Origin: Bacteroidota bacterium
GTDB lineage: Bacteria > Bacteroidota > Bacteroidia > Chitinophagales > Saprospiraceae
Assembly: GCA_017858735.1 (NCBI GenBank)
Contig: JAFMBH010000001.1
Span: forward strand, 124,001 to 188,000
Direction of reading: 5' to 3'
Length of the DNA stretch: 64,000 bases
The position numbers and the translations under genes are program-made. Of the stretch, positions 10,687 through 21,133 are shown piece by piece. Numbering within the stretch: the first letter of the stretch is position 1; each line of letters starts with the position of its first letter. Below the pieces are notes generated by a model that saw nothing but the letters and a program-made list of their open reading frames with translations, was not told the DNA's origin and did no database searches.

Positions 10687-10844
10687 CTGGCTTAATTTAT
10701 TAAAAAATTTGAGTGCAACGTATAAATTACCTAAATTAAGAGTAGTATTAACATTAAAAACATAAATTCTACTTTTAATTGCATAAAATTAGATATATTT
10801 TATAATAGTTTTGATATATTTCGGGGAACAATAAATTATTTTTT

Positions 10845-11336
10845 ATGATAAAAGGATGTATTTTTAATTTAATCGATGTTGTATTAAAAGAAGTTTCAAA
10901 GGAAGATGACTTGGTCCCTAAATTAGTTACACCAGACCATTTAATAGATGGTTTTTTAGTTTTTTTGAAGGAGTTGAAAAACAAGGGAATCCAAATTGCT
11001 GTTGTTTCCCAAAATCCTTTATTAAAGGAAATTTTAGACAGACTTAGAATTACTCATTTAATAAACAATTACTTCATTGTTAATAACAATGAAAGATTAA
11101 GTACAGCAACAAATATTTATACGTTCGCTGCGACTTCTCTTCAATTAAACCCAAAAGAGGTATTGGTTTTTATATCATCTGAAACATCAGAAGATTTAAA
11201 TTTGCTTGAAACATTTAAGGTGGTTTGTGTCGGTTCAAAAGGGATAAAAAATGCATTATTATATCAAATTAATGATTTTTCTTCCCTTAAATTTAATCAA
11301 TTGATTACCTCCGTTACAAATTATAGTCAAAATTAG
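10845..11336 (+). CDS. HAD-superfamily-like protein with substituted catalytic motifs
   Basis: 163 aa; IKGCIFNLIDVV aligned to HAD motif I IKGVIFDLDGVL; IAVVSQN motif II region. Confidence 0.6.
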   Translation: MIKGCIFNLIDVVLKEVSKEDDLVPKLVTPDHLIDGFLVFLKELKNKGIQIAVVSQNPLLKEILDRLRITHLINNYFIVNNNERLSTATNIYTFAATSLQLNPKEVLVFISSETSEDLNLLETFKVVCVGSKGIKNALLYQINDFSSLKFNQLITSVTNYSQN

Positions 11337-11363
11337 CCTAATTTTGTGATAAAATAATGATTT

Positions 11364-11909
11364 ATGAACATGACCAAATTTCTACTGCAGCTTTCTCTTA
11401 TTCTTATGGTAACATTTTCTTGTCAACCAAATAGTAAGGTAAGTAAGAGCGGTGATTCCTCTGTTGACGCAAAACCTTCATTAGGCAGTATTGGAACACC
11501 AGCTATTCCGGAAAAATTTAAAGAAACAGATTTACTTCTCACAGATTATTGGGTATATGAGTTTTATGTAATTCCAGAAAAGGTAGGTGTTGGACCAAAT
11601 TTTGTTGGCACATGGTACAAATTTAACCCGAATGGCACTTATTCAAAAGGGCAGTTCCAAGAAACTTTTGATAATGGAAACTGGTATATTTCAAGTCGTC
11701 CCAGTGAACATCAGCCTGGCAAAGTATTTAAATACATTTATTTTGATTCAGCTGTAAACGATCTATGGGATGTTGGTTTTGAAATTCAGGGAACAAGCGG
11801 CTATAATATGTCCTGGGTGAAGCAATTAGATTCGCCCGATGGTGAATCAGGTTTAGCTAAGGTTATGAAAATGCTTACCAAACCTACCCGTGAACAGATG
11901 GGTCGATAG
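11364..11909 (+). CDS. Hypothetical lipoprotein
   Basis: Lipobox-like signal LSLILMVTFSCQPN; no recognised family. Confidence 0.6.
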   Translation: MNMTKFLLQLSLILMVTFSCQPNSKVSKSGDSSVDAKPSLGSIGTPAIPEKFKETDLLLTDYWVYEFYVIPEKVGVGPNFVGTWYKFNPNGTYSKGQFQETFDNGNWYISSRPSEHQPGKVFKYIYFDSAVNDLWDVGFEIQGTSGYNMSWVKQLDSPDGESGLAKVMKMLTKPTREQMGR

Positions 11910-11954
11910 TCAGCTTATCGATATAAGGTAAGAAATAAATTATAAAATTAAGTT

Positions 11955-12014
11955 ACATTTTTTTAGCAAATGCTCAAAGTTTAAAGAACTTCGGGTATTT
12001 GCTAAAAAAAAATG
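11955..12014. terminator. Inverted repeat, probable bidirectional terminator between convergent genes
   Basis: ACAT(7)AGCAAATGC ... GTATTTGCTA(9)TGT: T-run/stem on both strands, located between convergent 11364-11909(+) and 12045-13010(-). Confidence 0.75.
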
Positions 12015-12044
12015 TCTTCTGTTTTGACTGGATATTTATGAAAA

Positions 12045-13010
12045 TCAAGCGTTTAATGCTTCATTTATTACATGGTCAAGCAACACTGATACCGTCATTC
12101 CCTGTGATTTGACTTGTTGGGGAATAATACTTGCATTAGACATTCCTGGAATGGTGTTTACTTCAAGAAAATAAAAAGTACCATCCACACAAATTGAATC
12201 TACACGTACAACCCCTTTACAACCCAATACCTCGTAAATTAGCTTAGTTTGAGCTTTACATTTAGCTGTTAAATCCTCCGTAAGTCTGGCTGGAGTAATT
12301 TCCTGACTTTGGTTTTCATATTTTGCCTTGTAATCAAAAAACTCATTTTCAGAAATTATTTCCGTAATAGGTAAAACCTCAACGCCGTTATCTTTTCTGA
12401 AAACCCCGTTTGAAAACTCAGGGCCCGAAAGAAATGCTTCCACAACTACCTCGTCATCGTATTGAAAGGCCAAGGAAATGGCTTCAGAAAGTTCATTTTT
12501 AAATTTAACTTTACTTACACCAAAACTACTTCCATTTTTATTGGGTTTAACAAATAAAGGTAAACCTAAGGATAATAATTCTTCTTCATTCCATGCAGTA
12601 TTTTGCGTTAATAAAATGGAATTTGCCATAGGAATATGATACTTTTTAAGTATGTCCTTGGTTGCTTGTTTACCAAAAGTTATGGCGCTGGTAAAAAGGT
12701 TACAACCAGTAAAAGGCATTCCAATCAAATTAAAGTAACCTTGCAAATTTCCATCTTCTGCCGGATGACCATGCAGCATTAAATAAACTAAATCAAAGGT
12801 TCTATGATTCGTTTCCATCCTCAATGAAAAATCATTCAAATCAATCAGATGATCTGTTCCCTGTAAGGTAAACTTTCCTTTATTTAACTCAATAATGAAT
12901 AGGTTATATTTGTTTTTATCCATTTCAAGTGCGATATTTTTAGCACTTTGTAATGAAACATTTCGTTCTGCAACATCTCCACCGGTTACAATAGCAATAT
13001 TTTTCTTCAT
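12045..13010 (-). CDS. ddl: D-alanine--D-alanine ligase
   Basis: VTGGDVAERNVSLQSA; MLHGHPAEDGNLQGYFNLIGMPFTGC; FVKPNKNGSSFGV; EVNTIPGMSNASIIPQQ. Confidence 0.93.
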   Translation of the reverse strand: MKKNIAIVTGGDVAERNVSLQSAKNIALEMDKNKYNLFIIELNKGKFTLQGTDHLIDLNDFSLRMETNHRTFDLVYLMLHGHPAEDGNLQGYFNLIGMPFTGCNLFTSAITFGKQATKDILKKYHIPMANSILLTQNTAWNEEELLSLGLPLFVKPNKNGSSFGVSKVKFKNELSEAISLAFQYDDEVVVEAFLSGPEFSNGVFRKDNGVEVLPITEIISENEFFDYKAKYENQSQEITPARLTEDLTAKCKAQTKLIYEVLGCKGVVRVDSICVDGTFYFLEVNTIPGMSNASIIPQQVKSQGMTVSVLLDHVINEALNA

Positions 13011-13020
13011 TTTAATAACT

Positions 13021-14052
13021 TTATCTAAGGCCTCTGCGAATTAAATTATCTCTGTATATCCTGGCATTTCGATTATGCTCAGATAAGTCGGTGGCAAACG
13101 AATGTAAACCGGATTCATCACCCACCGCACAAAAATATAAATAATTATGTTTTTCGTAATTTAAAACAGCGTCTATACTTGAGATGCTACTCATAGTTAT
13201 AGGTCCCGGAGGAAGCCCTGTGTATTTATAGGTATTATATGGGGAATCAAACTTGGTATGAAAATCAGTAACTCGTCGGGCTAAGAAATCTTTTCTGGCA
13301 AAGACGGCTGTGGGATCAGCTTGTAAGGGCATTCCAATTTTGAGTCTGTTCAGATAAACGCCGGCAATCCTCTTTTTTTCAATATTCTGTTGTGTTTCTT
13401 TTTCTACTATAGAGGCAAGGGTATATACCTCTTGAGGTGTTAATGCGAGGGATGCTGCCTTTTTTAAACGTTGATTTGATGCCCAAAATTTATCATATTC
13501 TGACTTCATACGGCTTAGAAATGCCGGGGCAGAGGTATTCCAATACATCTGATAAGTATTTGGAATAAATAAACTTTGGAAATTCTCTTTGGTAAATCCG
13601 TCTTTTCCTATGATTTCATTTGCGCTAAAAATATCATTTAATAAAATGGAATCAGGCTCTATAAATGATGAAACTTTCGCTGCAACATTTTCAGGCATTC
13701 GTTCGGTGGTTAAAACGACATTGACAGGTTCCTGATTGCCACTACGCAATTTTCTTATTAATTGAATCAAATTAATGCCCCTGTTTATTTTATATTGTCC
13801 AGATTTAACTTTACCCTCTTTAAAATTCATTTTTTCTGAAAGGATAGAAAAAACGGTAGTGTTCGCAAGGACTTTCTCCTCTTCCAACAATATTAATAAA
13901 CTTTTGAAGTCTGTACCTGAAGGAATTCTTATAGTTTTACTTTGCAATGAGCCTGGTAAAACGGGTGAATACACTAGTTGATACATTAGTAACATACCAC
14001 TTAAAGTGGCGGTAAGTAGTAAACCCCAGAAGAAGTAATTTTTTTTAATCAT
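13021..14052 (-). CDS. mltG: Endolytic transglycosylase MltG
   Basis: YTLASIVEKETQ, VYLNRLKIGMPLQADPTA, YNTYKYTGLPPGPI. Confidence 0.93.
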   Translation of the reverse strand: MIKKNYFFWGLLLTATLSGMLLMYQLVYSPVLPGSLQSKTIRIPSGTDFKSLLILLEEEKVLANTTVFSILSEKMNFKEGKVKSGQYKINRGINLIQLIRKLRSGNQEPVNVVLTTERMPENVAAKVSSFIEPDSILLNDIFSANEIIGKDGFTKENFQSLFIPNTYQMYWNTSAPAFLSRMKSEYDKFWASNQRLKKAASLALTPQEVYTLASIVEKETQQNIEKKRIAGVYLNRLKIGMPLQADPTAVFARKDFLARRVTDFHTKFDSPYNTYKYTGLPPGPITMSSISSIDAVLNYEKHNYLYFCAVGDESGLHSFATDLSEHNRNARIYRDNLIRRGLR

Positions 14053-14113
14053 CTAATCCAAATTTGGCTCAATTTAGTGATAAATGATTTAGTATTAAAA
14101 TCATTTAAAGCTA

Positions 14114-14140
14114 TTTGTTTATAATCTTTCTCTAACTTTG
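14114..14140 (+). promoter_or_regulatory. Putative Bacteroidetes-type promoter (TTTG ... TAACTTTG)
   Basis: TTTG at 14114 and TAACTTTG at 14133-14140, just upstream of ATG 14146. Confidence 0.4.
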
Positions 14141-14145
14141 TGCGT

Positions 14146-15141
14146 ATGAAAAAAGTATTTGAAGCTATAATAATCCTGTTAATTGTTTCCAGTTGTGAAA
14201 CGGACTTTAACATTGAAGCCAGTGAAAAGGAAATTCCAGTGGTTTACGGGGTTTTAAATGTCTCTGAACCAAAACAGTATATTAGGGTACAGAGAGCTTT
14301 TCTCTCGAAAGGTGGCAACGTAGCAGACCTTTCCAAGGATCCAGATATATTGTATTATTCCGAAGGCAGAGCCATTTTAACTGTCACCGGCACAGGAAGA
14401 ACCATTTTAGGTAAAAGAATAAATACAGAAGATATTGGAATAAAAAGAGACAGTGGTTTTTTTGCTGAATCACCAAACATACTGTATGAATTTGAAACCA
14501 AAGAATGGTTGCTTACACCTCCTGCGAAAGTTAATTTTACTTTTGAAAATGAATCCTTATTTAAAGGGGTTTCAGCCCAAATTTCATTAGTAAAAGATCT
14601 TCAATTGAGAGAAGGAGTTCCCTCTGCTCCTTTAAATTTAGGGTACGATCGGGTAATCACAATAGGTTGGAACCATTCCACGGAAACTAAGTTATTTGAC
14701 TTAATTATGAGAATTAATTACCTGGAAAAGAGTAATAAATCGAATGGTATCTTTTTAGATAAATCAGTAGATTGGGTATTAAAAGACCATCTTGAAGTTG
14801 GTTCAGATCCAACAAAAGGTAGCTTTTCATTCAAAGGCATTGAATTTTTTAAATTCTTGGGCAGTGCACTTCCAATTTCTTCAGATATTCAAAGGAACTT
14901 GAAATCAGTAGATATTTTACTAACGGCCGGGGGCACCGAATTTAAGGAAATACTAAATTTAAATCAGGCCAATTTTGGATTAACTGGATCTAACAGTATT
15001 CCAAGGTATAATAATATCGAAAATGGTATTGGATTTTTATCATCCAGAATGAAGGTTAGCAGGACTGACATTCCTTTATCATCTGTTACCCTCGATTCTT
15101 TAAGGTTGGGTGCACATACCAGGTCATTACAATTCAAATAA
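14146..15141 (+). CDS. DUF4249-like lipoprotein
   Basis: MKKVFEAIIILLIVSSCETDF lipobox; EIPVVYGVLNVSEPKQYIRVQRAFLS typical N-terminus of this family. Confidence 0.65.
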   Translation: MKKVFEAIIILLIVSSCETDFNIEASEKEIPVVYGVLNVSEPKQYIRVQRAFLSKGGNVADLSKDPDILYYSEGRAILTVTGTGRTILGKRINTEDIGIKRDSGFFAESPNILYEFETKEWLLTPPAKVNFTFENESLFKGVSAQISLVKDLQLREGVPSAPLNLGYDRVITIGWNHSTETKLFDLIMRINYLEKSNKSNGIFLDKSVDWVLKDHLEVGSDPTKGSFSFKGIEFFKFLGSALPISSDIQRNLKSVDILLTAGGTEFKEILNLNQANFGLTGSNSIPRYNNIENGIGFLSSRMKVSRTDIPLSSVTLDSLRLGAHTRSLQFK

Positions 15142-15198
15142 TGCCAATTTGTCAGTTTTTCAAAGTCCATTTTAACATTTAAGCTATTTAGTAACATA

Positions 15199-15232
15199 AA
15201 ATCTGCCTAATATAGACAAAAAAGGCAGATTT
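15199..15232. other. Perfect 10-bp inverted repeat upstream of dnaK (hairpin)
   Basis: AAATCTGCCT (15199-15208) and AGGCAGATTT (15223-15232), 14-nt loop. Confidence 0.5.
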
Positions 15233-15303
15233 ATTGAGTTGGCATATAGCTTGATAATGAAAGATGAATGTTAAACACTTGAAAAATTTAAAAACAAATT
15301 ATC

Positions 15304-17223
15304 ATGGGTAAAATTATCGGAATTGACCTCGGTACCACAAATTCTTGTGTGTCAGTTATGGAAGGAAACGAACCGGTGGTTATTCCAAATGAGGAGGGAA
15401 GAAGAACTACGCCGTCAGTTGTTGCTTTTATGGATAGTGGGGAGAGAAAAATTGGCGATCCGGCCAAGCGTCAGGCAATTACAAATCCTCAAAGGACAAT
15501 CGCTTCTATTAAAAGGTTCATGGGACGTCGCTTTTCTGAATCTGCAAGTGATATAAGTGCATCACCTTACAAAGTTGTTAAAGGAGATAACGATACTATC
15601 AAAGTGGATATTGACGGTCGCTTTTATACAGCTCAAGAGCTTTCTGCAATGATTCTTCAGAAGATGAAAAAGGTAGCTGAAGATTATCTTGGTCATGAAG
15701 TTACTGAAGCAGTAGTGACCGTACCAGCTTATTTTAATGATTCTCAGCGTCAAGCTACGAAGGAAGCAGGTGAAATCGCAGGCCTTAATATTAGAAGGAT
15801 TATTAACGAACCTACTGCTGCAGCTTTGGCCTACGGTTTAGATAAGCGAAATAAGGAAATGACCATTGCAGTGTATGATTTGGGTGGAGGTACCTTCGAT
15901 ATCTCTATTTTGGATCTCGGTGATGGGGTTTTTGAGGTAAAATCTACAAACGGTGATACTCATCTGGGTGGTGATGATTTTGATATGGTTATTATCGATT
16001 GGCTCGCAGGAACCTTCAAAGAACAAGAGAATATGGATCTCAAAAAAGACCCAATTGCTCTTCAAAGATTGAAGGATGCTGCTGAGAAAGCTAAAATTGA
16101 ACTGTCGTCTTCCTCAGAAACTGAAATAAATTTGCCTTATATTACCGCAATGGATGGTGTGCCTAAACACTTGGTAACTAAACTTTCCAGAGCAAAGTTT
16201 GAGCAAATGATCGAGCCACTGGTAGAGCGCAGTCTGGAACCTTGTAGAAAAGCATTGGCTGATTCAGGTCTTTCACTTTCCCAGATTTCTGAAGTAATAT
16301 TGGTAGGTGGCTCAACCAGAATCCCAAAAATACAGCAAGCCGTTGAAAACTTCTTTGGTAAAAAACCAAATAAAGGAGTAAATCCAGATGAAGTTGTAGC
16401 TGTTGGTGCCTCAATTCAAGGTGGTGTCCTCAGTGGTGACGTGCAAGATGTTCTTTTACTTGACGTAACACCTCTTTCTTTAGGTATAGAAACTATGGGT
16501 GGTGTGTATGATGTTGTTATTGAAGCAAATTGTACTATTCCAACCAGAAAGTCAAAAGTTTATTCTACCGCAGCAGATAATCAACCAAGTGTTGAAATTC
16601 ACGTGCTTCAAGGTGAAAGACCTATGGCTAAAGATAATAGACCTATCGGTAAGTTTATTCTCGACGGAATACCTCCTTCACCAAGGGGTGTACCTCAAAT
16701 TGAAGTTTCCTTCGATATTGACGCCAATGGAATCCTAAGTGTAGGTGCTAAAGATAAAGGTACTGGTAAAGAGCAATCTATAAGAATTGAAGCTTCTACA
16801 GGTTTATCTAAAGAGGAAGTAGAAAGAATGAAGGCCGAAGCTGCCGCTAATTCTGAAACAGACAAATTAGCACGTGAAAAAGTAGAAAAATTAAATGAAG
16901 CTGATAATTTGATTTTCCAAACAGAAAAACAAATTAAAGAATTTGGCGATAAGATTCCGGCAGATAAAAAACCTGAATTGGAAAGTGCTTTAAATGCATT
17001 AAAAGACGCTCACAAAGCTCAGGATGTTCCTTCTATCGACACTGCAATTGCTAGCTTAAATGCAATCTGGCAGGCAGCAACGCAGGAAATGTATCAAGGC
17101 GGTCAGGCGGGTGATCCTAACGCAGGCCAAGATCCAAATGCAGGTGGACAAACCGGAAATACTTCTAATAATAATGGTGATGTCACTGACGTAGAATACG
17201 AAGAGGTAAATGACAAAAAATAA
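15304..17223 (+). CDS. dnaK: Molecular chaperone DnaK (Hsp70)
   Basis: [48 protein letters not shown]; acidic C-terminus [13 protein letters not shown]. Confidence 0.98.
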   Translation: MGKIIGIDLGTTNSCVSVMEGNEPVVIPNEEGRRTTPSVVAFMDSGERKIGDPAKRQAITNPQRTIASIKRFMGRRFSESASDISASPYKVVKGDNDTIKVDIDGRFYTAQELSAMILQKMKKVAEDYLGHEVTEAVVTVPAYFNDSQRQATKEAGEIAGLNIRRIINEPTAAALAYGLDKRNKEMTIAVYDLGGGTFDISILDLGDGVFEVKSTNGDTHLGGDDFDMVIIDWLAGTFKEQENMDLKKDPIALQRLKDAAEKAKIELSSSSETEINLPYITAMDGVPKHLVTKLSRAKFEQMIEPLVERSLEPCRKALADSGLSLSQISEVILVGGSTRIPKIQQAVENFFGKKPNKGVNPDEVVAVGASIQGGVLSGDVQDVLLLDVTPLSLGIETMGGVYDVVIEANCTIPTRKSKVYSTAADNQPSVEIHVLQGERPMAKDNRPIGKFILDGIPPSPRGVPQIEVSFDIDANGILSVGAKDKGTGKEQSIRIEASTGLSKEEVERMKAEAAANSETDKLAREKVEKLNEADNLIFQTEKQIKEFGDKIPADKKPELESALNALKDAHKAQDVPSIDTAIASLNAIWQAATQEMYQGGQAGDPNAGQDPNAGGQTGNTSNNNGDVTDVEYEEVNDKK

Positions 17224-17242
17224 ATTAGGTTAATTAGCTAAA

Positions 17243-17281
17243 AGAGCGGGGTTATTGTCCAATAACCCCGCTTATTTTTTT
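17243..17281 (+). terminator. Rho-independent terminator after dnaK
   Basis: AGCGGGGTTATT-GTCC-AATAACCCCGCT perfect stem followed by TATTTTTTTT; overlaps the stop codon of the convergent minus-strand gene. Confidence 0.9.
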
Positions 17282-18556
17282 CCATATCCAAGCATACTCA
17301 TCCAAATATTTAAGTTCCTCTAACTCATTTATCGAAATGAAATTCAATTCTTTTTCAAATATTATTTCCCGGCTGGTAAAATGCGGAAGGTAAGTTTGAA
17401 TGCCTATTAAATTTCCCTCATAAAATATCGGTGCTCCTGACATTCCGGAAACCTTCCAATAGTTCCCCCTTATTTTTTCAATGATTTGAAGCTTCCCATT
17501 TCCCTCTAAAACAGTATCTTGTTGATTCCAAACAGGATATTTAGAAGAAATTTTTGTCTCAACTGAATGTATGTTTCTAATGGATAAGTTTATTTTATTT
17601 AATATCTCAGGATGATTAATTAAAAAACGCGCGCTGGCATAATAGTCTTTTTGAAAGGTTAAAATAATCTCATTTCCTGTTTCAGGAAGTACATACTTGG
17701 GTAAAATAGAAAAAGTAATGAACAATCGTGTTGCCAATCCATTGATTTCATCTACTATGTTCATTTTTTGAGTTAATTCATTTATTATTCTATCTCTTTC
17801 CGTGCTCTTTTCAAAGGACGATAAGGTGGCTAATCTATTTAGGATAAATCGATTGTCTGTCCATTTCTTAATGCAAAATTCAATGGATTTTTGTAAGGTA
17901 TATGATTTTAAAACATCAGCATCAGATTTTCTAATATCTATCATATAACTTTTACCATGGGCTTTGATCTCCTCTAATAGCTTCATGTTATTAGCAAAAA
18001 TTACTTGATTTTTAATGGACTGACCCCTTATGGTAAAGGTATCAAACTGATTTTGCCATTGGGGAAGAAGTAACCAATCAACATAATTTTTAACAGCATC
18101 TGCTTTGTATTCTGTAACCACAGGGTATCCCAAAGAAATTGTATCAACCAAAGAGGACAATACCGTGGAATATTGTGATTTATTACCTTGAAAATCAACA
18201 GGCAAATCTACGCTCAATAAAACCCAATCATTATTTTTATAAATAATAATAGGATTTTGGAGCGTATCTACTTGAATGCTTGCATTTTGCATTCCAAAAC
18301 CTGATAACAATAAATGATTTTTTTGAACGGTAATTATACTTTTAATGGTGATTTTACCCTGAGCATTTCCATATTCCAAGCATTGATTTAGCGTCCATAT
18401 ATAATTAGTTTCGGGAAACAAGAACCCAGTACAATTACTACCTACACGGACTGTAATAGCCGATGAAAGAAATGAATGTGAACTTAAACTTAAAGGAGTG
18501 GAAAGACAAAAGATATAAAAACAAACAAGAAAATTAAATCTTAACCTGCTTTTCAT
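17252..18556 (-). CDS. Secreted trypsin-like/S46-like protein, probably degenerate protease
   Basis: Signal peptide; NCTGFLFPETNYIWTLNQC resembles S46 CTGxFV..LVxTNHHC with His replaced; KVSGMSGAPIFYEGNLIGIQT resembles the G-S-G-x-P serine motif. Confidence 0.5.
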   Translation of the reverse strand: MKSRLRFNFLVCFYIFCLSTPLSLSSHSFLSSAITVRVGSNCTGFLFPETNYIWTLNQCLEYGNAQGKITIKSIITVQKNHLLLSGFGMQNASIQVDTLQNPIIIYKNNDWVLLSVDLPVDFQGNKSQYSTVLSSLVDTISLGYPVVTEYKADAVKNYVDWLLLPQWQNQFDTFTIRGQSIKNQVIFANNMKLLEEIKAHGKSYMIDIRKSDADVLKSYTLQKSIEFCIKKWTDNRFILNRLATLSSFEKSTERDRIINELTQKMNIVDEINGLATRLFITFSILPKYVLPETGNEIILTFQKDYYASARFLINHPEILNKINLSIRNIHSVETKISSKYPVWNQQDTVLEGNGKLQIIEKIRGNYWKVSGMSGAPIFYEGNLIGIQTYLPHFTSREIIFEKELNFISINELEELKYLDEYAWIWKKISGVIGQ

Positions 18557-19112
18557 ACAAGGGTTTTAAAGAAAAACCAGAAACCTTTGTAGCCCCGAAT
18601 AATATGACCAGGTAACATATATCTCCTAACAAGGTGTTTTGAAAAAAAGGCAAACCAGCCATGTAAGATGTAAGTAATCCTGAAAAATTTTGTGGATAGA
18701 TTGGATTGTTTAACCAGCTACCAAAATTTGTCACAAGAAAAAATAAACTTGCCGTTGAGAATCCTGTAAGAGCTAATTTGGGTAAAGTAAATGTGGAAAG
18801 GAGTACCCAGGCGAGTGGAATCATTAGTAAGAATGAACCGTAAACCCAAAATGAGCCAAATAAATTGAATCCTTCATAAAATTGTGGATACTGAATTGGA
18901 TAAATAACATTATTTATAAATAAATCACTTAACCAAAGTGAAAACAAAGGAACCAAAAAGGCCCAAATTTTCCTACCTAAAAAATAGCTGCCAAATACAG
19001 CTATGCCACCTACCGGTGTGAAGTTGTGAGGGTGAGGTATAATACGACTGAATGCGGCCAATAAAATTAGTACCAACACAAATTTTAAAGTATTTTGTTT
19101 CTCGTGAATCAT
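18534..19112 (-). CDS. DUF6580-like integral membrane protein (ECF-transporter-S-component-like)
   Basis: Multiple TM helices; RIIPHPHNFTPVGGIAVFGSYFLG motif; 23-bp overlap with following gene. Confidence 0.7.
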   Translation of the reverse strand: MIHEKQNTLKFVLVLILLAAFSRIIPHPHNFTPVGGIAVFGSYFLGRKIWAFLVPLFSLWLSDLFINNVIYPIQYPQFYEGFNLFGSFWVYGSFLLMIPLAWVLLSTFTLPKLALTGFSTASLFFLVTNFGSWLNNPIYPQNFSGLLTSYMAGLPFFQNTLLGDICYLVILFGATKVSGFSLKPLYEKQVKI

Positions 19113-19237
19113 TTCTCGTTGTGTAATTAAGAATGTAAATTTAAAAAGATTTACTTATTTTAGGGTTTTATTTCGAACATTCATTCATTGCTGAATTATT
19201 TTTAATTGTTTAAAATTATTTCAATAAAACCTAAACC

Positions 19238-21106
19238 ATGAAAAAAGGTTTCGTATTTTCTTTTTTTTTACTTCTTTCTATTCAATTTGTTATTGCCCAA
19301 CCGGAAAGATGGCAGCAACGAGTTCAATATAAAATGGATATTGATTTTGATGTAAAAAAACACCAATTTAATGGTAATCAAATTATTAAGTACACAAATA
19401 ATTCTCCTGATACTTTAGATAGGATTTTTTATCACCTTTATTTTAATGCATTTCAACCTGGAAGTATGATGGATGTTCGCTCCAGGACTATTTCTGATCC
19501 TGATCCAAGAGTTGACGATCGTATTTTCAATTTAACCCCGGAAGAAATTGGATACCATAAGATTTCTGCTTTAAGTCAGGATGGGATTCCATTAAATTTT
19601 GAAATGGTTGAAACTATTTTAGAAGTAAAGCTGGCAAAACCAATACTTCCTGGTAAAACAACTTCCCTGGAAATGTCTTTTTCAAGCCAGGTACCTTTAC
19701 AAATTAGACGTTCAGGTAGAAATAATGCTGAAGGTATTGATTATTCCATGGCTCAGTGGTATCCAAAATTATGTGAATATGATTATCAAGGCTGGCATGC
19801 AAATCCTTATATCGGTAGAGAATTTTATGGTGTTTGGGGTGATTTCGATGTGACTTTACACATTGATGCTAAATATATGGTAGGTGGAACAGGTTATCTT
19901 CAAAATCCAGAACAAATTGGAAAAGGGTACACCCAAAATACGGTGATACCAAAACCAGATAAAAATGGAAAGCTTTCCTGGCACTTTATTGCGCCAAACG
20001 TTCATGATTTTTTATGGGCTGCTGATCCGGATTATACTCATACCTCTTTAAAAAGAGCTGACGGACTAACCCTTCATTTTTATTATCAATCTAATGATAA
20101 AACGAAAGATAATTGGGAGGCTTTACCCGCTATTATGGATAAAGCTTTTGATTATATTAATAAAAATTTTGGACAATACGATTACAAACAATACTCTTTT
20201 ATTCAAGGTGGCGATGGTGGAATGGAATATCCAATGGCCACCTTAATTACTGGAGAAAGAAATATTGGTAGTCTTGCAGGTGTGGCTGTGCATGAATTAA
20301 TGCATTCCTGGTATCAAATGATGCTGGCTACCAATGAAAGTTTGTATGCATGGATGGATGAAGGCTTTACGTCTTATGCCAGTTCAAGAGTAATGCAACA
20401 TCTCATTGAAAATAAAATTTTAATGCCGGGTAGGGTAGCAGCTAATCCTCAGGCAGGCAATTACGCTGGTTATTTCAATCTGGCCAAATCCGGATTTGAA
20501 GAACCTTTGTCAACGCATGCCGATCATTTTCAGACGAACAGAGCTTATGGACTAGCTGCGTATTCAAAGGGGGCAGTCTTTCTTGCACAATTGGAATATA
20601 TTCTTGGAAAAACAATATTCGATCAGGCCTTACTTAAATATTTTTACACCTGGAAAGGAAAACACCCTAATGTAAATGATTTTATCAGGGTTTTTGAAAA
20701 ATCCAGTCAGCTGGAATTAGATTGGTACAAAGAATATTTCTATCACACTACCTTAACAGTTGATTATGCTATATATAATGTCTCTTCAAAGGAAAACAAT
20801 ACTTTGGTGATCTTAGAAAGGAAGGGTAAAGTTCCTATGCCTGTAGATGTCGTAATAACTAAAAAAGATGGTACTAAAATGGGTTATACTATTCCTCTAC
20901 AAATAATGAGAGGAGCAAAAGGAGCAGATTTATCAGATATCAATTGGATCGTCAGTCCTGATTGGGCCTGGACAAATCCTCAATATTCTTTGAATTTGCC
21001 TGTGAAACTGGAGGACATTTTAAGTATAGCGATTGATCCTTCTGAGCGCATGGCAGATATTGAAAAATTAAATAATGTTTGGAATAATCCGGCAAATGCC
21101 AAATAA
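19238..21106 (+). CDS. M1 family metallopeptidase, secreted
   Basis: VAVHELMHSWYQ...DEGFTSYASS (HExxH-x18-E); GGDGGMEYPMATLI. Confidence 0.9.
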   Translation: MKKGFVFSFFLLLSIQFVIAQPERWQQRVQYKMDIDFDVKKHQFNGNQIIKYTNNSPDTLDRIFYHLYFNAFQPGSMMDVRSRTISDPDPRVDDRIFNLTPEEIGYHKISALSQDGIPLNFEMVETILEVKLAKPILPGKTTSLEMSFSSQVPLQIRRSGRNNAEGIDYSMAQWYPKLCEYDYQGWHANPYIGREFYGVWGDFDVTLHIDAKYMVGGTGYLQNPEQIGKGYTQNTVIPKPDKNGKLSWHFIAPNVHDFLWAADPDYTHTSLKRADGLTLHFYYQSNDKTKDNWEALPAIMDKAFDYINKNFGQYDYKQYSFIQGGDGGMEYPMATLITGERNIGSLAGVAVHELMHSWYQMMLATNESLYAWMDEGFTSYASSRVMQHLIENKILMPGRVAANPQAGNYAGYFNLAKSGFEEPLSTHADHFQTNRAYGLAAYSKGAVFLAQLEYILGKTIFDQALLKYFYTWKGKHPNVNDFIRVFEKSSQLELDWYKEYFYHTTLTVDYAIYNVSSKENNTLVILERKGKVPMPVDVVITKKDGTKMGYTIPLQIMRGAKGADLSDINWIVSPDWAWTNPQYSLNLPVKLEDILSIAIDPSERMADIEKLNNVWNNPANAK

Positions 21107-21133
21107 TATTTAAAATTGGGTGTTTCACCTGCG

